Source of the DNA: Paenibacillus ihumii
GTDB lineage: Bacteria; Bacillota; Bacilli; Paenibacillales; Paenibacillaceae
DNA length: 64,000 nucleotides
Assembly (NCBI RefSeq): GCF_001403875.1
Contig: NZ_LN884299.1
Location: 1,302,117-1,366,116 of the forward strand
Reading direction: 5' to 3'
Both the position numbers and the translations under genes were made by a program. The notes under the pieces are model-generated. The model was not told the origin of the DNA. It did no database searches and was given only the letters and a program-made list of their open reading frames with translations. Shown here one piece after another: positions 7,675-16,154 of the stretch (its first letter is position 1; every line of letters starts with the position of its first letter).

Positions 7675-8379
7675 TTAGCGCGTGGCAGGCCGGGAGGAAC
7701 GCTTCTCGTTCCGCTTTCGCTGCCGCTGCTTTGCCGTATAACCGGCGCCGAGCACACCCAGGATGATTAAGGCGATAAAGCCATAGCGCAGAATCGGCTT
7801 GTCCGCAAAAAAAGGCAGTAAATTCGGCTCCTCCGTGATCATGTGGGAAGCGGTATAGGCGAGTACAGCCGAGCCTGCATAAGCGATCCAGGGAAAGCGC
7901 CCGAGCAGCTTGATGAAGAGCGTGCTGCCCCAAATGACGATCGGGACGCTGATCAATAGCCCCAGGACGACGAGGATCATATGCTGCTTGGAGGCTCCGG
8001 CTACGGCGATCACGTTATCCAGCCCCATGGCTGCGTCGGCGATGACGATTGTTCTTACCGCAGGCCAAAGGGAATCCTTCGCATCTATTTTCTCGTGTCC
8101 GCCTTCATCGGCAAGCACTTTATAAGCGATATAGACGAGCATTACGCCGCCGATCGCCAGCAGCCAGGGGATTTTAAGCAGCCATACGACGACTAGCGTC
8201 GCAGCGATTCTTAACAGAACCGCTCCGGCTGTGCCGAGCATAATTGCTTTCTTCTGTATATGGGCGGGGAGCTTTCTGGCGGCCATACCGATGACGATCG
8301 CATTATCTCCCGCAAGAATCAGATCGATGAAAATAATATTGGCCAGGGCAATAAAAAAAGCGGCGCTAAACAGTTCCAC
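7675..8379 (-). CDS. TerC-family integral membrane protein (YjbE-like)
   Basis: 234 residues with about seven hydrophobic segments. The family signature is at the start, FIDLILAGDNAIVIGMA, and repeats in the middle as DAAMGLDNVIAVAG, the two acidic motifs (AGDNA and LDNV) that line the proposed metal path. Family members are linked to manganese export in Bacillus and to tellurite resistance elsewhere. The tail is short and very basic (KQRQRKRNEKR). The GTG start at 8379 has GAGGAAGAAGG upstream. It is transcribed divergently from a second TerC gene at 8522. The 142-base gap is too short for the yybP-ykoY manganese riboswitch often seen with such genes, so control is unknown. Confidence 0.9.
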   Translation of the reverse strand: MELFSAAFFIALANIIFIDLILAGDNAIVIGMAARKLPAHIQKKAIMLGTAGAVLLRIAATLVVVWLLKIPWLLAIGGVMLVYIAYKVLADEGGHEKIDAKDSLWPAVRTIVIADAAMGLDNVIAVAGASKQHMILVVLGLLISVPIVIWGSTLFIKLLGRFPWIAYAGSAVLAYTASHMITEEPNLLPFFADKPILRYGFIALIILGVLGAGYTAKQRQRKRNEKRSSRPATR

Positions 8380-8521
8380 TATTGAACCTTCTTCCTCATT
8401 TTTGTGGGATGTACTTTAATATTAATTCACTAAAAATGGATTTTGTCCAGTGTTGATTTTGAAAAAGAAACGGTATAGCTTGGCACATCCTCTCATACAA
8501 GTGTAATGGAGGGATAAGCCG

Positions 8522-9175
8522 ATGGAGCATTTGTTATTGTTATCGGAAATACTCATTATCAATTTGGTGCTTAGCGGCGATAATGCCGTTGTCATTGCGA
8601 TGGCCAGCAAAAATCTTCCCCTTCACCAGCGCAAGCAGGCCGTATGGTGGGGAGCGTTTGGCGCGGTGCTGATGCGATGCGTTCTTACATGGCTTGCGGC
8701 AGTTCTGCTGCAAATACCCTATATCCAGGCAGCGGGAGGGCTGCTGCTGGCCATCATTGCCTTCAAGCTGCTCCAGCGCCGCGAGCAAGCTGCGGAGGAC
8801 AAGCAGGCCAATACGATCTGGAAGGCGATTCAAACGATCCTCGTGGCCGATTTCATCATGAGCCTGGACAATGTTCTGGCGATTGCCGCGCTGGCGGACG
8901 GGGATCTTGCGATCCTGGTCATTGGTATTGCTATCAGCATACCCATTGTCATATGGGGAAGTAATCTGATCTCGGACTGGCTGCAGCGATTCCCGGCATT
9001 GACGTTTGCCGGCGCAGGCATATTGGGCTATACGGCCGGGGATATGATGCTGAAGGATGCGAAGCTAGGCTTTTTTCTAATGGAGAGGCTTCCCGCTTTG
9101 CACAATTGGATTCCGCTCCTTATTGCCGCGGTTGTTATTATGTTCGGCTGGCTCAACAATTATAAGAAGGCTTGA
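8522..9175 (+). CDS. TerC-family integral membrane protein, second paralogue
   Basis: 217 residues, same fold as its divergent neighbour: IINLVLSGDNAVVIAMA at the start and DFIMSLDNVLAIAA in the middle, again with the paired acidic motifs. It lacks the basic tail of the other copy and has a shorter central loop (about residues 80-95, charged). The ATG at 8522 follows GGAGGGATAAGCCG. Head-to-head placement and similar lengths suggest duplication followed by divergence. Likely substrate is a divalent metal such as manganese, inferred from family knowledge only. Confidence 0.9.
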   Translation: MEHLLLLSEILIINLVLSGDNAVVIAMASKNLPLHQRKQAVWWGAFGAVLMRCVLTWLAAVLLQIPYIQAAGGLLLAIIAFKLLQRREQAAEDKQANTIWKAIQTILVADFIMSLDNVLAIAALADGDLAILVIGIAISIPIVIWGSNLISDWLQRFPALTFAGAGILGYTAGDMMLKDAKLGFFLMERLPALHNWIPLLIAAVVIMFGWLNNYKKA

Positions 9176-9211
9176 GGGAGTGGCATTTTCACCCATCTTC
9201 ATATAAACTGG

Positions 9212-9254
9212 AATTAGGTGGGATGTCACAAAAATGGTGACTCTGTCCCTAATT
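9212..9254 (+). other. Inverted repeat between terC and the next gene
   Basis: AATTAGG at 9212-9218 pairs with CCTAATT at 9248-9254, and inside it GTCAC pairs with GTGAC around AAAAATG. No T-run follows, so it is not a classical terminator. It lies 25 bases before the start of the next gene and could be an operator or a leader structure. Confidence 0.5.
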
Positions 9255-9278
9255 GTCAACTGGAAGGTGAGTGACGGA

Positions 9279-9776
9279 ATGTCCGACAATAACAAGCTAA
9301 TGACCGGAATACTGATCTTGGCTGCGGGGATTATCATTTTGCTGGGCAAATGGGGAGTGTTCAGCTTTCTTGGCAAAGCGCTCTGGCCGCTGATTCTCCT
9401 GATCCCGGGCATACTGCTGCATCTATGGGTATTTGCCAGAAGGGCTTCTTCCGAATTGCTTCTGCCGGCAGGTATTCTCGTCGTCTACTCGATTTTGTTT
9501 TTTATCGGCATTATCGGGGGCTGGACATTCCTCTTTCATAAATTGTGGCCCGCTTTCATACTCGGCATTGCCGTCGGCTTGTTCGAGTATTATGCCTATG
9601 CGTCGCAGCGTCAGAGCGGGATGCTGCTGACGGCTGTCGTGCTCGCGGCGGTGTCTGTTATTTTGCTGGGCTGGAGCGTGTTCTCAATCTCTTTCGTCTA
9701 TTTGTTGGCGATTGTGTTGATTGCTGCAGGGGCCTGGCTGATCCTGGCCCGCGGGAATAGCGGCCGGTTCTGGTAG
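9279..9776 (+). CDS. Hypothetical membrane protein with LiaF/DUF5668-like helices
   Basis: 165 residues, nearly all hydrophobic, with about six membrane segments in three hairpins; the first runs LMTGILILAAGIIILLGK. The arrangement of short repeated helix pairs (LWPLILLIPGILL, LWPAFILGIAVGLF) is like the membrane half of LiaF/LiaI-type and DUF5668 proteins, but no soluble C-terminal domain follows. I do not recognise a precise family. The ATG at 9279 has GAAGGTGA 8 bases upstream, whereas the longer frame (9234) lacks a site and runs through the inverted repeat. A TATAAT promoter for the next gene follows its stop. Confidence 0.7.
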   Translation: MSDNNKLMTGILILAAGIIILLGKWGVFSFLGKALWPLILLIPGILLHLWVFARRASSELLLPAGILVVYSILFFIGIIGGWTFLFHKLWPAFILGIAVGLFEYYAYASQRQSGMLLTAVVLAAVSVILLGWSVFSISFVYLLAIVLIAAGAWLILARGNSGRFW

Positions 9777-9791
9777 ATCTCTGGAAAGTTC

Positions 9792-9819
9792 TTGAATTAT
9801 TTCTGGTTTTGCGTATAAT
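9792..9819 (+). promoter_or_regulatory. Sigma-A type promoter of typA
   Basis: TTGAAT at 9792-9797 and TATAAT at 9814-9819 with a 16-base spacer. Transcription would start near 9826, giving a leader of about 107 bases that contains a terminator-like hairpin. Confidence 0.7.
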
Positions 9820-9833
9820 ATTAAGGATAGATT

Positions 9834-9865
9834 AGCGTCGGAAGTTTTCGTCCGGCGCTTCTTTG
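9834..9865 (+). terminator. Terminator-like hairpin in the typA leader
   Basis: AGCGTCGGA (9834-9842) pairs with TCCGGCGCT (9851-9859), one G-U pair, followed by TCTTT. It lies between the promoter and the gene, about 8 bases after the predicted start of transcription, so it may be an attenuator or a stabilising 5' hairpin rather than an end signal. Confidence 0.5.
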
Positions 9866-9932
9866 GGTGGTACAGCCGTTATATGTCAACCTGCTGTAAA
9901 GACACAGACATGAAAGGATTTGGAGAAAACAT

Positions 9933-11774
9933 ATGCATGATAGAAAAAACATTCGCAATATAGCCATTATCGCTCACGTAGACCATGGCAAGACAACGCT
10001 TGTCGATAAGCTTCTTCAGCAGTCGGGCATTTATCGCGACAATGAGACGGTACAGGAGCGCGTGATGGACTCCAATGATTTGGAGCGCGAGCGGGGCATT
10101 ACGATTCTGGCCAAGAACACGGCAATTACGTACAAGGATTATTTGATTAATATCGTCGATACACCGGGACACGCCGACTTCGGCGGTGAAGTGGAACGGA
10201 TCATGAAAATGGTCGACGGCGTCCTGCTTGTGGTGGATGCTTACGAAGGCTGCATGCCGCAGACGAAATTCGTACTTAGCAAAGCGCTGGAACACCAGCT
10301 TACTCCGATCGTCGTCGTGAATAAAATCGACCGTCCGGCCGCTCGCCCGGCGGAGGTTATTGATGAGGTGCTTGATTTGTTCATCGAGCTTGAGGCGAAC
10401 GATGAGCAGTTGGAGTTCCCCGTGGTGTATGCGTCCGCTTTGAACGGTACCTCCAGCCTCGACCCGGGGCAGCAGGACAGCAATATGCAGGCTCTCTACG
10501 ATACGATCGTCGAGCATATCCCGGCACCGACCGAGAATGTGGAAGAGCCGCTGCAGTTTCTGGTTACTCTGATGGATTATAACGAATATCTGGGACGCAT
10601 TGCGATCGGCAGAGTTAACCGGGGAGTTATCCGCCAGGGACAGCCGGTTGCCGTAATGACGCGGGAAGGCGGCAAAAAGTCGGCCCGGATCGAGAAGCTG
10701 TTCGGATTCAAAGGCCTCAACCGTGTTGAAGTCGATGAAGCAGGAGCGGGAGATATTGTGGCTATCGCAGGCATTAAAGATATCAACATCGGGGAGACAA
10801 TCGCCGATCCGAACCATCCGGAAGCTCTGCCGGTGCTCAAAATCGACGAGCCGACGCTGCAAATGACGTTCCTTGTTAATAACAGCCCGTTTGCAGGCCG
10901 CGAAGGCAAGTGGGTCACTTCCCGCAAACTGCGGGAGCGCCTCATGAAGGAGCTGGAGACCGATGTGTCCCTTCGGGTCGACGAGACGGACAGCCCTGAC
11001 GCCTTCATCGTATCGGGCCGCGGCGAGCTGCATCTTGGCATCTTGATCGAGAACATGCGCAGAGAGGGCTACGAGCTTCAGGTATCCAAGCCTGAAGTTA
11101 TCGTCAAGGAGATCGACGGTGTCAAAATGGAGCCGATCGAGCGCCTGATGATCGATGTGCCAGAGGAGCATATGGGAACGGTTATGGAGAGTCTCGGCTC
11201 GCGTAAAGCGGAAATGGTTAATATGATCAACAGCGGCACAGGCCAGGTTCGCTTGGAGTTCCTGATTCCGGCCAGAGGGCTGATCGGCTACGGTACGCAT
11301 TTCCTGACGCTGACCCGCGGCTACGGCATTATGAACCATGCGTTCGACAGCTACGGGCCGGTCGTCGGCGGACAGGTCGGCGGACGCCATCAGGGAGTGC
11401 TCGTATCGAGTGAGAACGGCGTGTCGACGATGTACGGCATTCTGTCCATCGAGGACCGCGGCATACTGTTCCTAGAGCCAGGCACCGAGATTTACGAAGG
11501 GATGATCGTCGGAGAGCATAACCGCGATAATGATATCGTCGTGAATATCTGCAAGGAGAAGCAGCTGACCAACGTCCGTTCGGCTACAAAGGAAGAGACG
11601 GTCAAAATGAAGACACCGCGTCTATTCTCCCTGGAGCAGGCTCTGGAATATCTGAATGACGATGAATACTGCGAGATCACGCCGAAAAATATTCGCCTGC
11701 GGAAGAAGATTCTGAACAAAAGCGAGCGCGAGCGTGCCGAAAAACATCGCAAAATGTCTGAAGCCAACTTATAA
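9933..11774 (+). CDS. typA: Ribosome-binding translational GTPase TypA/BipA
   Basis: 613 residues, the normal length. It binds the 70S/50S ribosome at the EF-G site and supports 50S assembly and growth at low temperature. The GTPase motifs are plain: P-loop AHVDHGKT at residues 14-21, switch region RERGITI, DTPGH, and NKID at 130-133. Then come a beta-barrel domain (about 205-290), the EF-G-like domains III and V, and the TypA-specific C-terminal domain with the basic tail [18 protein letters not shown]. The following gene, ylaH, is its neighbour in B. subtilis (ylaG-ylaH). Start at ATG 9933, preceded by AAAGGATTTGGAG. Confidence 0.97.
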   Translation: MHDRKNIRNIAIIAHVDHGKTTLVDKLLQQSGIYRDNETVQERVMDSNDLERERGITILAKNTAITYKDYLINIVDTPGHADFGGEVERIMKMVDGVLLVVDAYEGCMPQTKFVLSKALEHQLTPIVVVNKIDRPAARPAEVIDEVLDLFIELEANDEQLEFPVVYASALNGTSSLDPGQQDSNMQALYDTIVEHIPAPTENVEEPLQFLVTLMDYNEYLGRIAIGRVNRGVIRQGQPVAVMTREGGKKSARIEKLFGFKGLNRVEVDEAGAGDIVAIAGIKDINIGETIADPNHPEALPVLKIDEPTLQMTFLVNNSPFAGREGKWVTSRKLRERLMKELETDVSLRVDETDSPDAFIVSGRGELHLGILIENMRREGYELQVSKPEVIVKEIDGVKMEPIERLMIDVPEEHMGTVMESLGSRKAEMVNMINSGTGQVRLEFLIPARGLIGYGTHFLTLTRGYGIMNHAFDSYGPVVGGQVGGRHQGVLVSSENGVSTMYGILSIEDRGILFLEPGTEIYEGMIVGEHNRDNDIVVNICKEKQLTNVRSATKEETVKMKTPRLFSLEQALEYLNDDEYCEITPKNIRLRKKILNKSERERAEKHRKMSEANL

Positions 11775-11833
11775 TGGTTAAGTAAGGCCGTAAGAAAACA
11801 ATAATTAGTACTGCCTCGAAGGAGGGAACTGTA

Positions 11834-12148
11834 TTGCAACAATGGTTTGCCGATCACCCGGTGATCGCGTATATTCTCATTTTTGTATTGGTTACTTTCG
11901 TGTACAATAAGGTGTTTCGGGCTCAGCAGAAGCTCCCCTTATGGAAAGAAATCATCTTGTATGTGCTGATGGCAATCGGCTCGTTCATGCTGCTGATTTT
12001 TCAAATCGACAAGCTGCCGATTATCCAATGTCTTCTGGTCGCAGTCGTTCTTATGCTAATGGTGCGCATCCGCTATTTCGTGGAAGGGCGGCGCAGCAAG
12101 AAGAATGGCTCATCTGTCGCTGAAGGAGACGGAGGAACTACACCGTAA
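11834..12148 (+). CDS. ylaH: YlaH-like membrane protein
   Basis: 104 residues with three hydrophobic segments (AYILIFVLVTFVYNKVF, EIILYVLMAIGSFMLLIF, IIQCLLVAVVLMLMV) and a charged C-terminal tail RYFVEGRRSKK. It matches the YlaH family, of unknown function, found directly after typA in Bacilli. The TTG start at 11834 follows GGAGGG at 7 bases. It is likely co-transcribed with typA, since no terminator separates them. Confidence 0.82.
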   Translation: MQQWFADHPVIAYILIFVLVTFVYNKVFRAQQKLPLWKEIILYVLMAIGSFMLLIFQIDKLPIIQCLLVAVVLMLMVRIRYFVEGRRSKKNGSSVAEGDGGTTP

Positions 12149-12246
12149 GGGCTGCAGGGGGACATGTTTGTAACCTTTTGCAGTGCCGATACGTTTTTTA
12201 GATGAAGCTCAAGCTGCTAATTCACATGAAAAAGGTGTTTTAATCC

Positions 12247-13338
12247 ATGAGTTCTACACGTAGTGGCCTGCCTCCTCGGGAGCAAAGCCATAAAAAAAGA
12301 TCACCGAAGAAAGGCTCTCGCAAGAAGAAAAAGAAGGCTAGCGCGTTAACGATATTTTTGCGGACACTGCTAACGCTCATGTTTGTGCTAGCGCTGGGCG
12401 TTGGTTTGTATATCGGACATTTATCCGTAACGCTGGATCAGGTCATTGAAGACACGGGCACCGAGGAGAAGGTGGCACCGGAGCAGTCGGCCAAGGTCAA
12501 GCCGCTCACCATGCTGCTTCTGGGCACGGATTACCGTCCGGAGACGAAGACGCATCTTACCGACGTGATGATGGTTATCGCCATGAATCCGGAGACGAAG
12601 TCGGCTACCGTCGTCTCGCTTCCGCGCGATACGCTTGTGGAGCTGAAGGGTTATAAGGCGGACAAGCTGAATCATTTCTATCCGAATTTCCTCGTTCAGG
12701 AGAAGAAAACGGGAATTACGGCCAAGTATGAGATGAAGACGATGATGAGCAAATTTTTCGATTTGAATATCGATTACGTTACCGTCGTGAACTTCCAGGG
12801 CTTCCGCGATGTGGTGGACGCGCTTGGCGGCATTGATGTCAACGTTGATGCGGACATGTGCTATCGCGACCGCGCGGATAATACGAACATCAATCTGAAG
12901 AAGGGGCCGCAGCATTTATCTGGAGAGGATGCGCTGGGCTACGTAAGGTACCGCAAATCCAATTGCAGACCTAAGACGAAGGCTTCCGATGATTTCGACC
13001 GCAACCGCCGCCAGAACGAAGTGCTGCATGCGCTCATCGACCAGGCGAAGTCGCTCGATGGTGTTCTCGGGGCTGCCAAGGTGATTCAATCGGTAGGCAA
13101 GAATATGGAGACCGATCTGGAGTCTCAGCAGATGAAGAATATTATTGGGGCCTACTGGAATATTTCTAAGGAAAATGTGGCGTTCATGCCAGTGACGGGA
13201 CAGTGGAAGAATCCATATGTTTATTTGAACGGGGAAGAGCTCGACAAAGCCAAGCAGGCGCTCAAGGATGAATTGGCCGGAATCAAGCCCAAAGCCGATG
13301 AAGCCGGAGGCGCCGAGGCGGCAGAGGCGGGCGGCTGA
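12247..13338 (+). CDS. LytR-CpsA-Psr (LCP) family cell-wall polymer ligase
   Basis: 363 residues. LCP enzymes move wall teichoic acid or other undecaprenyl-linked glycans onto peptidoglycan outside the membrane. A Lys-rich cytoplasmic start (residues 10-30) is followed by one membrane helix (FLRTLLTLMFVLALGVGLYIG region, about 36-58). The catalytic LCP domain contains LLLGTDYRPE, TDVMMVIAMNPETK, VVSLPRDTLVEL with the conserved Arg, and the late motif GYVRYRKS...DFDRNRRQ with the Arg pair. The tail is rich in Ala/Glu/Gly. Paralogues (TagT, TagU, TagV) cannot be told apart from the sequence alone. The ATG at 12247 follows AAAGGTGTTTTAATCC. Confidence 0.92.
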   Translation: MSSTRSGLPPREQSHKKRSPKKGSRKKKKKASALTIFLRTLLTLMFVLALGVGLYIGHLSVTLDQVIEDTGTEEKVAPEQSAKVKPLTMLLLGTDYRPETKTHLTDVMMVIAMNPETKSATVVSLPRDTLVELKGYKADKLNHFYPNFLVQEKKTGITAKYEMKTMMSKFFDLNIDYVTVVNFQGFRDVVDALGGIDVNVDADMCYRDRADNTNINLKKGPQHLSGEDALGYVRYRKSNCRPKTKASDDFDRNRRQNEVLHALIDQAKSLDGVLGAAKVIQSVGKNMETDLESQQMKNIIGAYWNISKENVAFMPVTGQWKNPYVYLNGEELDKAKQALKDELAGIKPKADEAGGAEAAEAGG

Positions 13339-13341
13339 TGA

Positions 13342-13371
13342 TTGAAGGCAAGTTTTGCAGCATGCTATAAT
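13342..13371 (+). promoter_or_regulatory. Sigma-A promoter of the split-barrel protein gene
   Basis: TTGAAG (13342-13347), 18-base spacer, TATAAT (13366-13371) with an extended -10 TGC directly upstream. It lies 38 bases before the start codon at 13409. Confidence 0.75.
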
Positions 13372-13408
13372 ACAATCATATAGAAGGATTGTATAGGAGG
13401 GCTGGTTC

Positions 13409-13861
13409 ATGTCCGATATTGTTACGCAATTATCCGAACCGTTATATACCGCTTTCCAGTCCGAAATGTTTGTATTGCTGAGCACGGTAGATGCCGAGTC
13501 CGGCGGGCCGACGTCAAGCGCGATTTCCTGGGTCTATGCGCGGGATCATTCCACGCTTCGCCTTGCACTTGATCATCGCTCGCGTCTGGTTGGTAATATT
13601 AAGGCCCGGCCGAAGGTAACCATTACGGTCTTCGGCGAGGGAACCATCTACGCCATCAATGGTCGCGCTTCCGTGGCCCAGGATCCGCTCGAAGGGGTTC
13701 CTTTCAAAATGTGCTGCTTTGACGTGCATATTGAAGCCGTCCGGAACGCTCTGTTCTATGGAGCGCAGCTTGTCTCTGCTCCCGTATATAACAAAGTTTA
13801 TGATCGCCGTGCAGCGGACATGCTGGACGCGCAAGTATTTGATGCCATGAAAAAAGCCTAG
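13409..13861 (+). CDS. FMN-binding split-barrel protein (pyridoxamine 5'-phosphate oxidase family)
   Basis: 150 residues with the layout of the small split-barrel flavoproteins: an N-terminal helix, a strand with FVLLSTVDAESGGPTSSAISWVYA, then ALDHRSRLVGNIKARPKVTITVFG, the strand pair around the cofactor pocket, and a helical end. The substrate is not predictable; many members reduce or sense flavins or haem-like ligands. The ATG at 13409 follows TAGGAGGGCTGG. The gene has its own promoter and terminator and so is a single-gene unit. Confidence 0.8.
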   Translation: MSDIVTQLSEPLYTAFQSEMFVLLSTVDAESGGPTSSAISWVYARDHSTLRLALDHRSRLVGNIKARPKVTITVFGEGTIYAINGRASVAQDPLEGVPFKMCCFDVHIEAVRNALFYGAQLVSAPVYNKVYDRRAADMLDAQVFDAMKKA

Positions 13862-13888
13862 CGAATTCTTTTTCGCCGGGCTTTTTTT
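13854..13888 (+). terminator. Terminator overlapping the stop codon of the split-barrel gene
   Basis: AAGCC..GCGAA (13854-13865) pairs with TTCGC..GGCTT (13872-13883) with a two-base internal mismatch, then a T-run. The stop codon TAG is inside the stem. It may also serve the convergent lipoprotein gene from the other side. Confidence 0.75.
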
Positions 13889-13907
13889 CGTTGTCATGTC
13901 AGTCAAA

Positions 13908-14555
13908 TTATTTTTGTCCTTGAGGGGCCATTTGCATATTTTGCTGGTGCTGCGTATTCGATGGGGATTTGGTTCTGTAGTTTTGAGTGGACGGGTTGAT
14001 CTCCGGCGTTCCAGGTCTGCGTCCCTGAATGTCTGTTTCGCCTCTTGGAACCGTGTCGCTCGGCATTTGCGGAATAATTCGTCCGATAATATCGGCTAAT
14101 TCTGTGGCAAAGCCGGATACGGGGTGTCCCTGCCGGATTTTGGAGCCAATTTCGGCAATCCGATGGTTCAGGTCGATATCGGCAGTAACGATCGCCCCGG
14201 CGCCCTGCGGATCCTTCCGCAGCGCTTCGGCTACCGTGTACTTGATATTCCCTACGCGGGCTCTTTCCAGATCGCCTTCCACATCAATGCCGACAACGGC
14301 GGTGTTCCCCATAACGACGCAGTGAGCTCCCTTGACGCCTGGAACCCGCATGGCGAGCTGCTCCAGATGGGCCTGCTTATCGAGCTGGTTTCGGGTGCCA
14401 GCGTTGTTGGCGATAGGCTGTCCGCCGTTTGGCGCGCTTTGGGCTCGCGGTTTAGGATTTGCTTGACCTTGAGGAGAGGGTGATGCATTTTGTGAAGCTG
14501 TATTACAGCCTGTAAGAAGAACAGCCGTCAGTAATATACACAGCCAAATTCGCAT
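13908..14555 (-). CDS. ylaJ: YhcN/YlaJ-family sporulation lipoprotein
   Basis: 215 residues. A lipoprotein signal peptide (MRIWLCILLTAVLLTGC) gives a lipidated Cys after cleavage. A Pro/Gln/Asn-rich linker follows, then the YhcN/YlaJ domain (QLDKQAHLEQLAMRVPGVKGAHCVV, GNTAVVGIDVEGD, VAEALRKDPQGAGAIVTADID). Members are found in the spore inner membrane or coat region. The tail is rich in Gln/Asn/Pro. The frame extends upstream to 14648, but the ATG at 14555 has a GAAAGGA site and starts the signal peptide. Convergent to the gene before it and divergent from ylaK, as ylaJ-ylaK neighbours in B. subtilis. Confidence 0.85.
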   Translation of the reverse strand: MRIWLCILLTAVLLTGCNTASQNASPSPQGQANPKPRAQSAPNGGQPIANNAGTRNQLDKQAHLEQLAMRVPGVKGAHCVVMGNTAVVGIDVEGDLERARVGNIKYTVAEALRKDPQGAGAIVTADIDLNHRIAEIGSKIRQGHPVSGFATELADIIGRIIPQMPSDTVPRGETDIQGRRPGTPEINPSTQNYRTKSPSNTQHQQNMQMAPQGQK

Positions 14556-14665
14556 GTTGATCGTCCTTTCAGGAATAATGTCTGTCTTTAACCTTCCCGC
14601 CCGCGGGAAGAAATATGTATGTATCATGCAGATAGGCTGCAAATCCAAGCGGTGGAGGGGATACT

Positions 14666-15997
14666 GTGAAAAAGATATTTGTACTGGATACGAATGTATT
14701 GCTGCACGATCCCAATGCGATTTTTGCTTTCGAGGAAAACGAGGTCGTTATTCCGGCCATCGTTCTGGAGGAAATCGATTCCAAAAAGAGGAACGCCGAT
14801 GAGCTTGGCCGAAATGCGCGGGGGGTCTCCAGGCTGCTGGATGGGCTGCGCGAGAAGGGGCATCTTCATGATGGAGTGAGGTTGGATAACGGCGGAACGG
14901 TTAAGGTGGAGCTGAATCACCGCAGCTTCGCCAAAGTACAGGAGATGTTCGGCGACATTTCAAATGATAACCGCATATTGGCGGTCGCCCTCAATTATCA
15001 TCTTGAAGAAGCCGAGCTTGGCTCCGGCAGAACGGTCGTGCTCGTAAGCAAAGATGTTCTTGTCCGGATTAAGGCGGATGTGCTTGGCCTAACGGCTCAG
15101 GACTACTTGTCCGACCGTACGGCAGGACTTAGCGAGCAATATTCCGGACACTCCACGATCAAGGTGCACCCCGCCGTCATTGACGAATTTTATTCTTATC
15201 GATCCCTGCCCACCAAGCCGTTAGGATTGTCTTATCCGTTGTATCCGCATGAGTTCGTTATATTGAAAGATGAAATGGGAGGCGGCAAGTCGGCTCTGCT
15301 CAAGGTTAGCGAGGACAGCCTGAAGCTGGCACCGCTCTATCTCAGCAATGAGCCCGTATGGGGGATTAGTGCCCGTAATGCACAACAGCGGATGGCGCTC
15401 GAGCTGCTGTTAAACGACGAAATCCCGCTTGTGACGATTACAGGCAAAGCCGGAACCGGTAAGACGCTGCTGGCTCTGGCCGCCGGATTGCTGAAGGTAG
15501 AGGATGAACATAAATATAAGAAATTGCTGATCGCCCGCCCTGTCGTTCCAATGGGCAAGGATATCGGTTATTTGCCGGGCGAGAAGGAAGAGAAGCTCCG
15601 GCCATGGATGCAGCCTATTTATGATAACCTGGAGTACCTGTTCGATACGAAGAAATCGGGGGATATCGATAAAATCCTTATGGGGCTTGGCAGCATACAG
15701 GTCGAGGCCCTGACCTACATTCGCGGCCGTTCGATTCCGGGCCAGTTCATCATTATCGACGAAGCCCAGAACCTGACGCGGCACGAAGTGAAGACGATCG
15801 TCTCTCGGGTCGGGGAGGGTAGTAAAATCGTCCTGCTCGGGGATCCAGAGCAAATCGATCATCCGTATCTGGATTCAGCCAGCAACGGACTGACCTATCT
15901 GGTAGAACGCTTTAAAGAGCAAGGCTTAAGCGGCCATATTACATTGGAGAAGGGCGAGCGCTCCAAGTTGGCCCAGGCCGCGGCTGACCTGCTCTAA
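14666..15997 (+). CDS. ylaK: PhoH-type ATPase with N-terminal PIN nuclease domain (YlaK/PhoH2)
   Basis: 443 residues. The first 130 form a PIN-domain nuclease (KIFVLDTNVLLHDP with the first acidic residue, IVLEEIDSKKR, DNRILAVAL). The second half is a PhoH ATPase with Walker A GKAGTGKT at residues 260-267, ARPVVPMGKDIGYLPG, Walker B FIIIDEAQNLT, and the sensor LLGDPEQID. PhoH2 proteins combine sequence-specific RNA cleavage with helicase activity and in some bacteria form toxin-antitoxin pairs, but no antitoxin gene precedes this one. The ATG at 14666 follows GTGGAGGGGATACTGTG. Confidence 0.93.
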   Translation: MKKIFVLDTNVLLHDPNAIFAFEENEVVIPAIVLEEIDSKKRNADELGRNARGVSRLLDGLREKGHLHDGVRLDNGGTVKVELNHRSFAKVQEMFGDISNDNRILAVALNYHLEEAELGSGRTVVLVSKDVLVRIKADVLGLTAQDYLSDRTAGLSEQYSGHSTIKVHPAVIDEFYSYRSLPTKPLGLSYPLYPHEFVILKDEMGGGKSALLKVSEDSLKLAPLYLSNEPVWGISARNAQQRMALELLLNDEIPLVTITGKAGTGKTLLALAAGLLKVEDEHKYKKLLIARPVVPMGKDIGYLPGEKEEKLRPWMQPIYDNLEYLFDTKKSGDIDKILMGLGSIQVEALTYIRGRSIPGQFIIIDEAQNLTRHEVKTIVSRVGEGSKIVLLGDPEQIDHPYLDSASNGLTYLVERFKEQGLSGHITLEKGERSKLAQAAADLL

Positions 15998-16028
15998 GTC
16001 GTTTGTCTCGCGGAATTTCATGCTTATG

Positions 16029-16057
16029 AGCCGCCGGACTTAGCTTCGGCGGTTTTT
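16029..16057 (+). terminator. Terminator of ylaK
   Basis: GCCGCCG pairs with CGGCGGT around GACTTAGCTT, followed by TTTTT. It lies about 30 bases beyond the ylaK stop. Confidence 0.85.
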
Positions 16058-16154
16058 GCCATGATTTGTAGGGGACAAAGTATGAGGTAATTTGTTACAA
16101 TAAGGGTTGATTGGTCGTCGGAAGAAGATCGGAACGCGGAGAGGAAGAACAGGT

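Noticed and set aside
8380-8521. A yybP-ykoY manganese riboswitch for the TerC genes
   Set aside because: The gap is only 142 bases and shared by two promoters; the conserved riboswitch loops were not seen.
9879-11390. A 503-residue open frame on the minus strand opposite typA
   Set aside because: It is a shadow of typA, which has complete GTPase motifs. The minus frame has no ribosome site and its composition is that of an antisense translation (rich in His, Arg, Leu).
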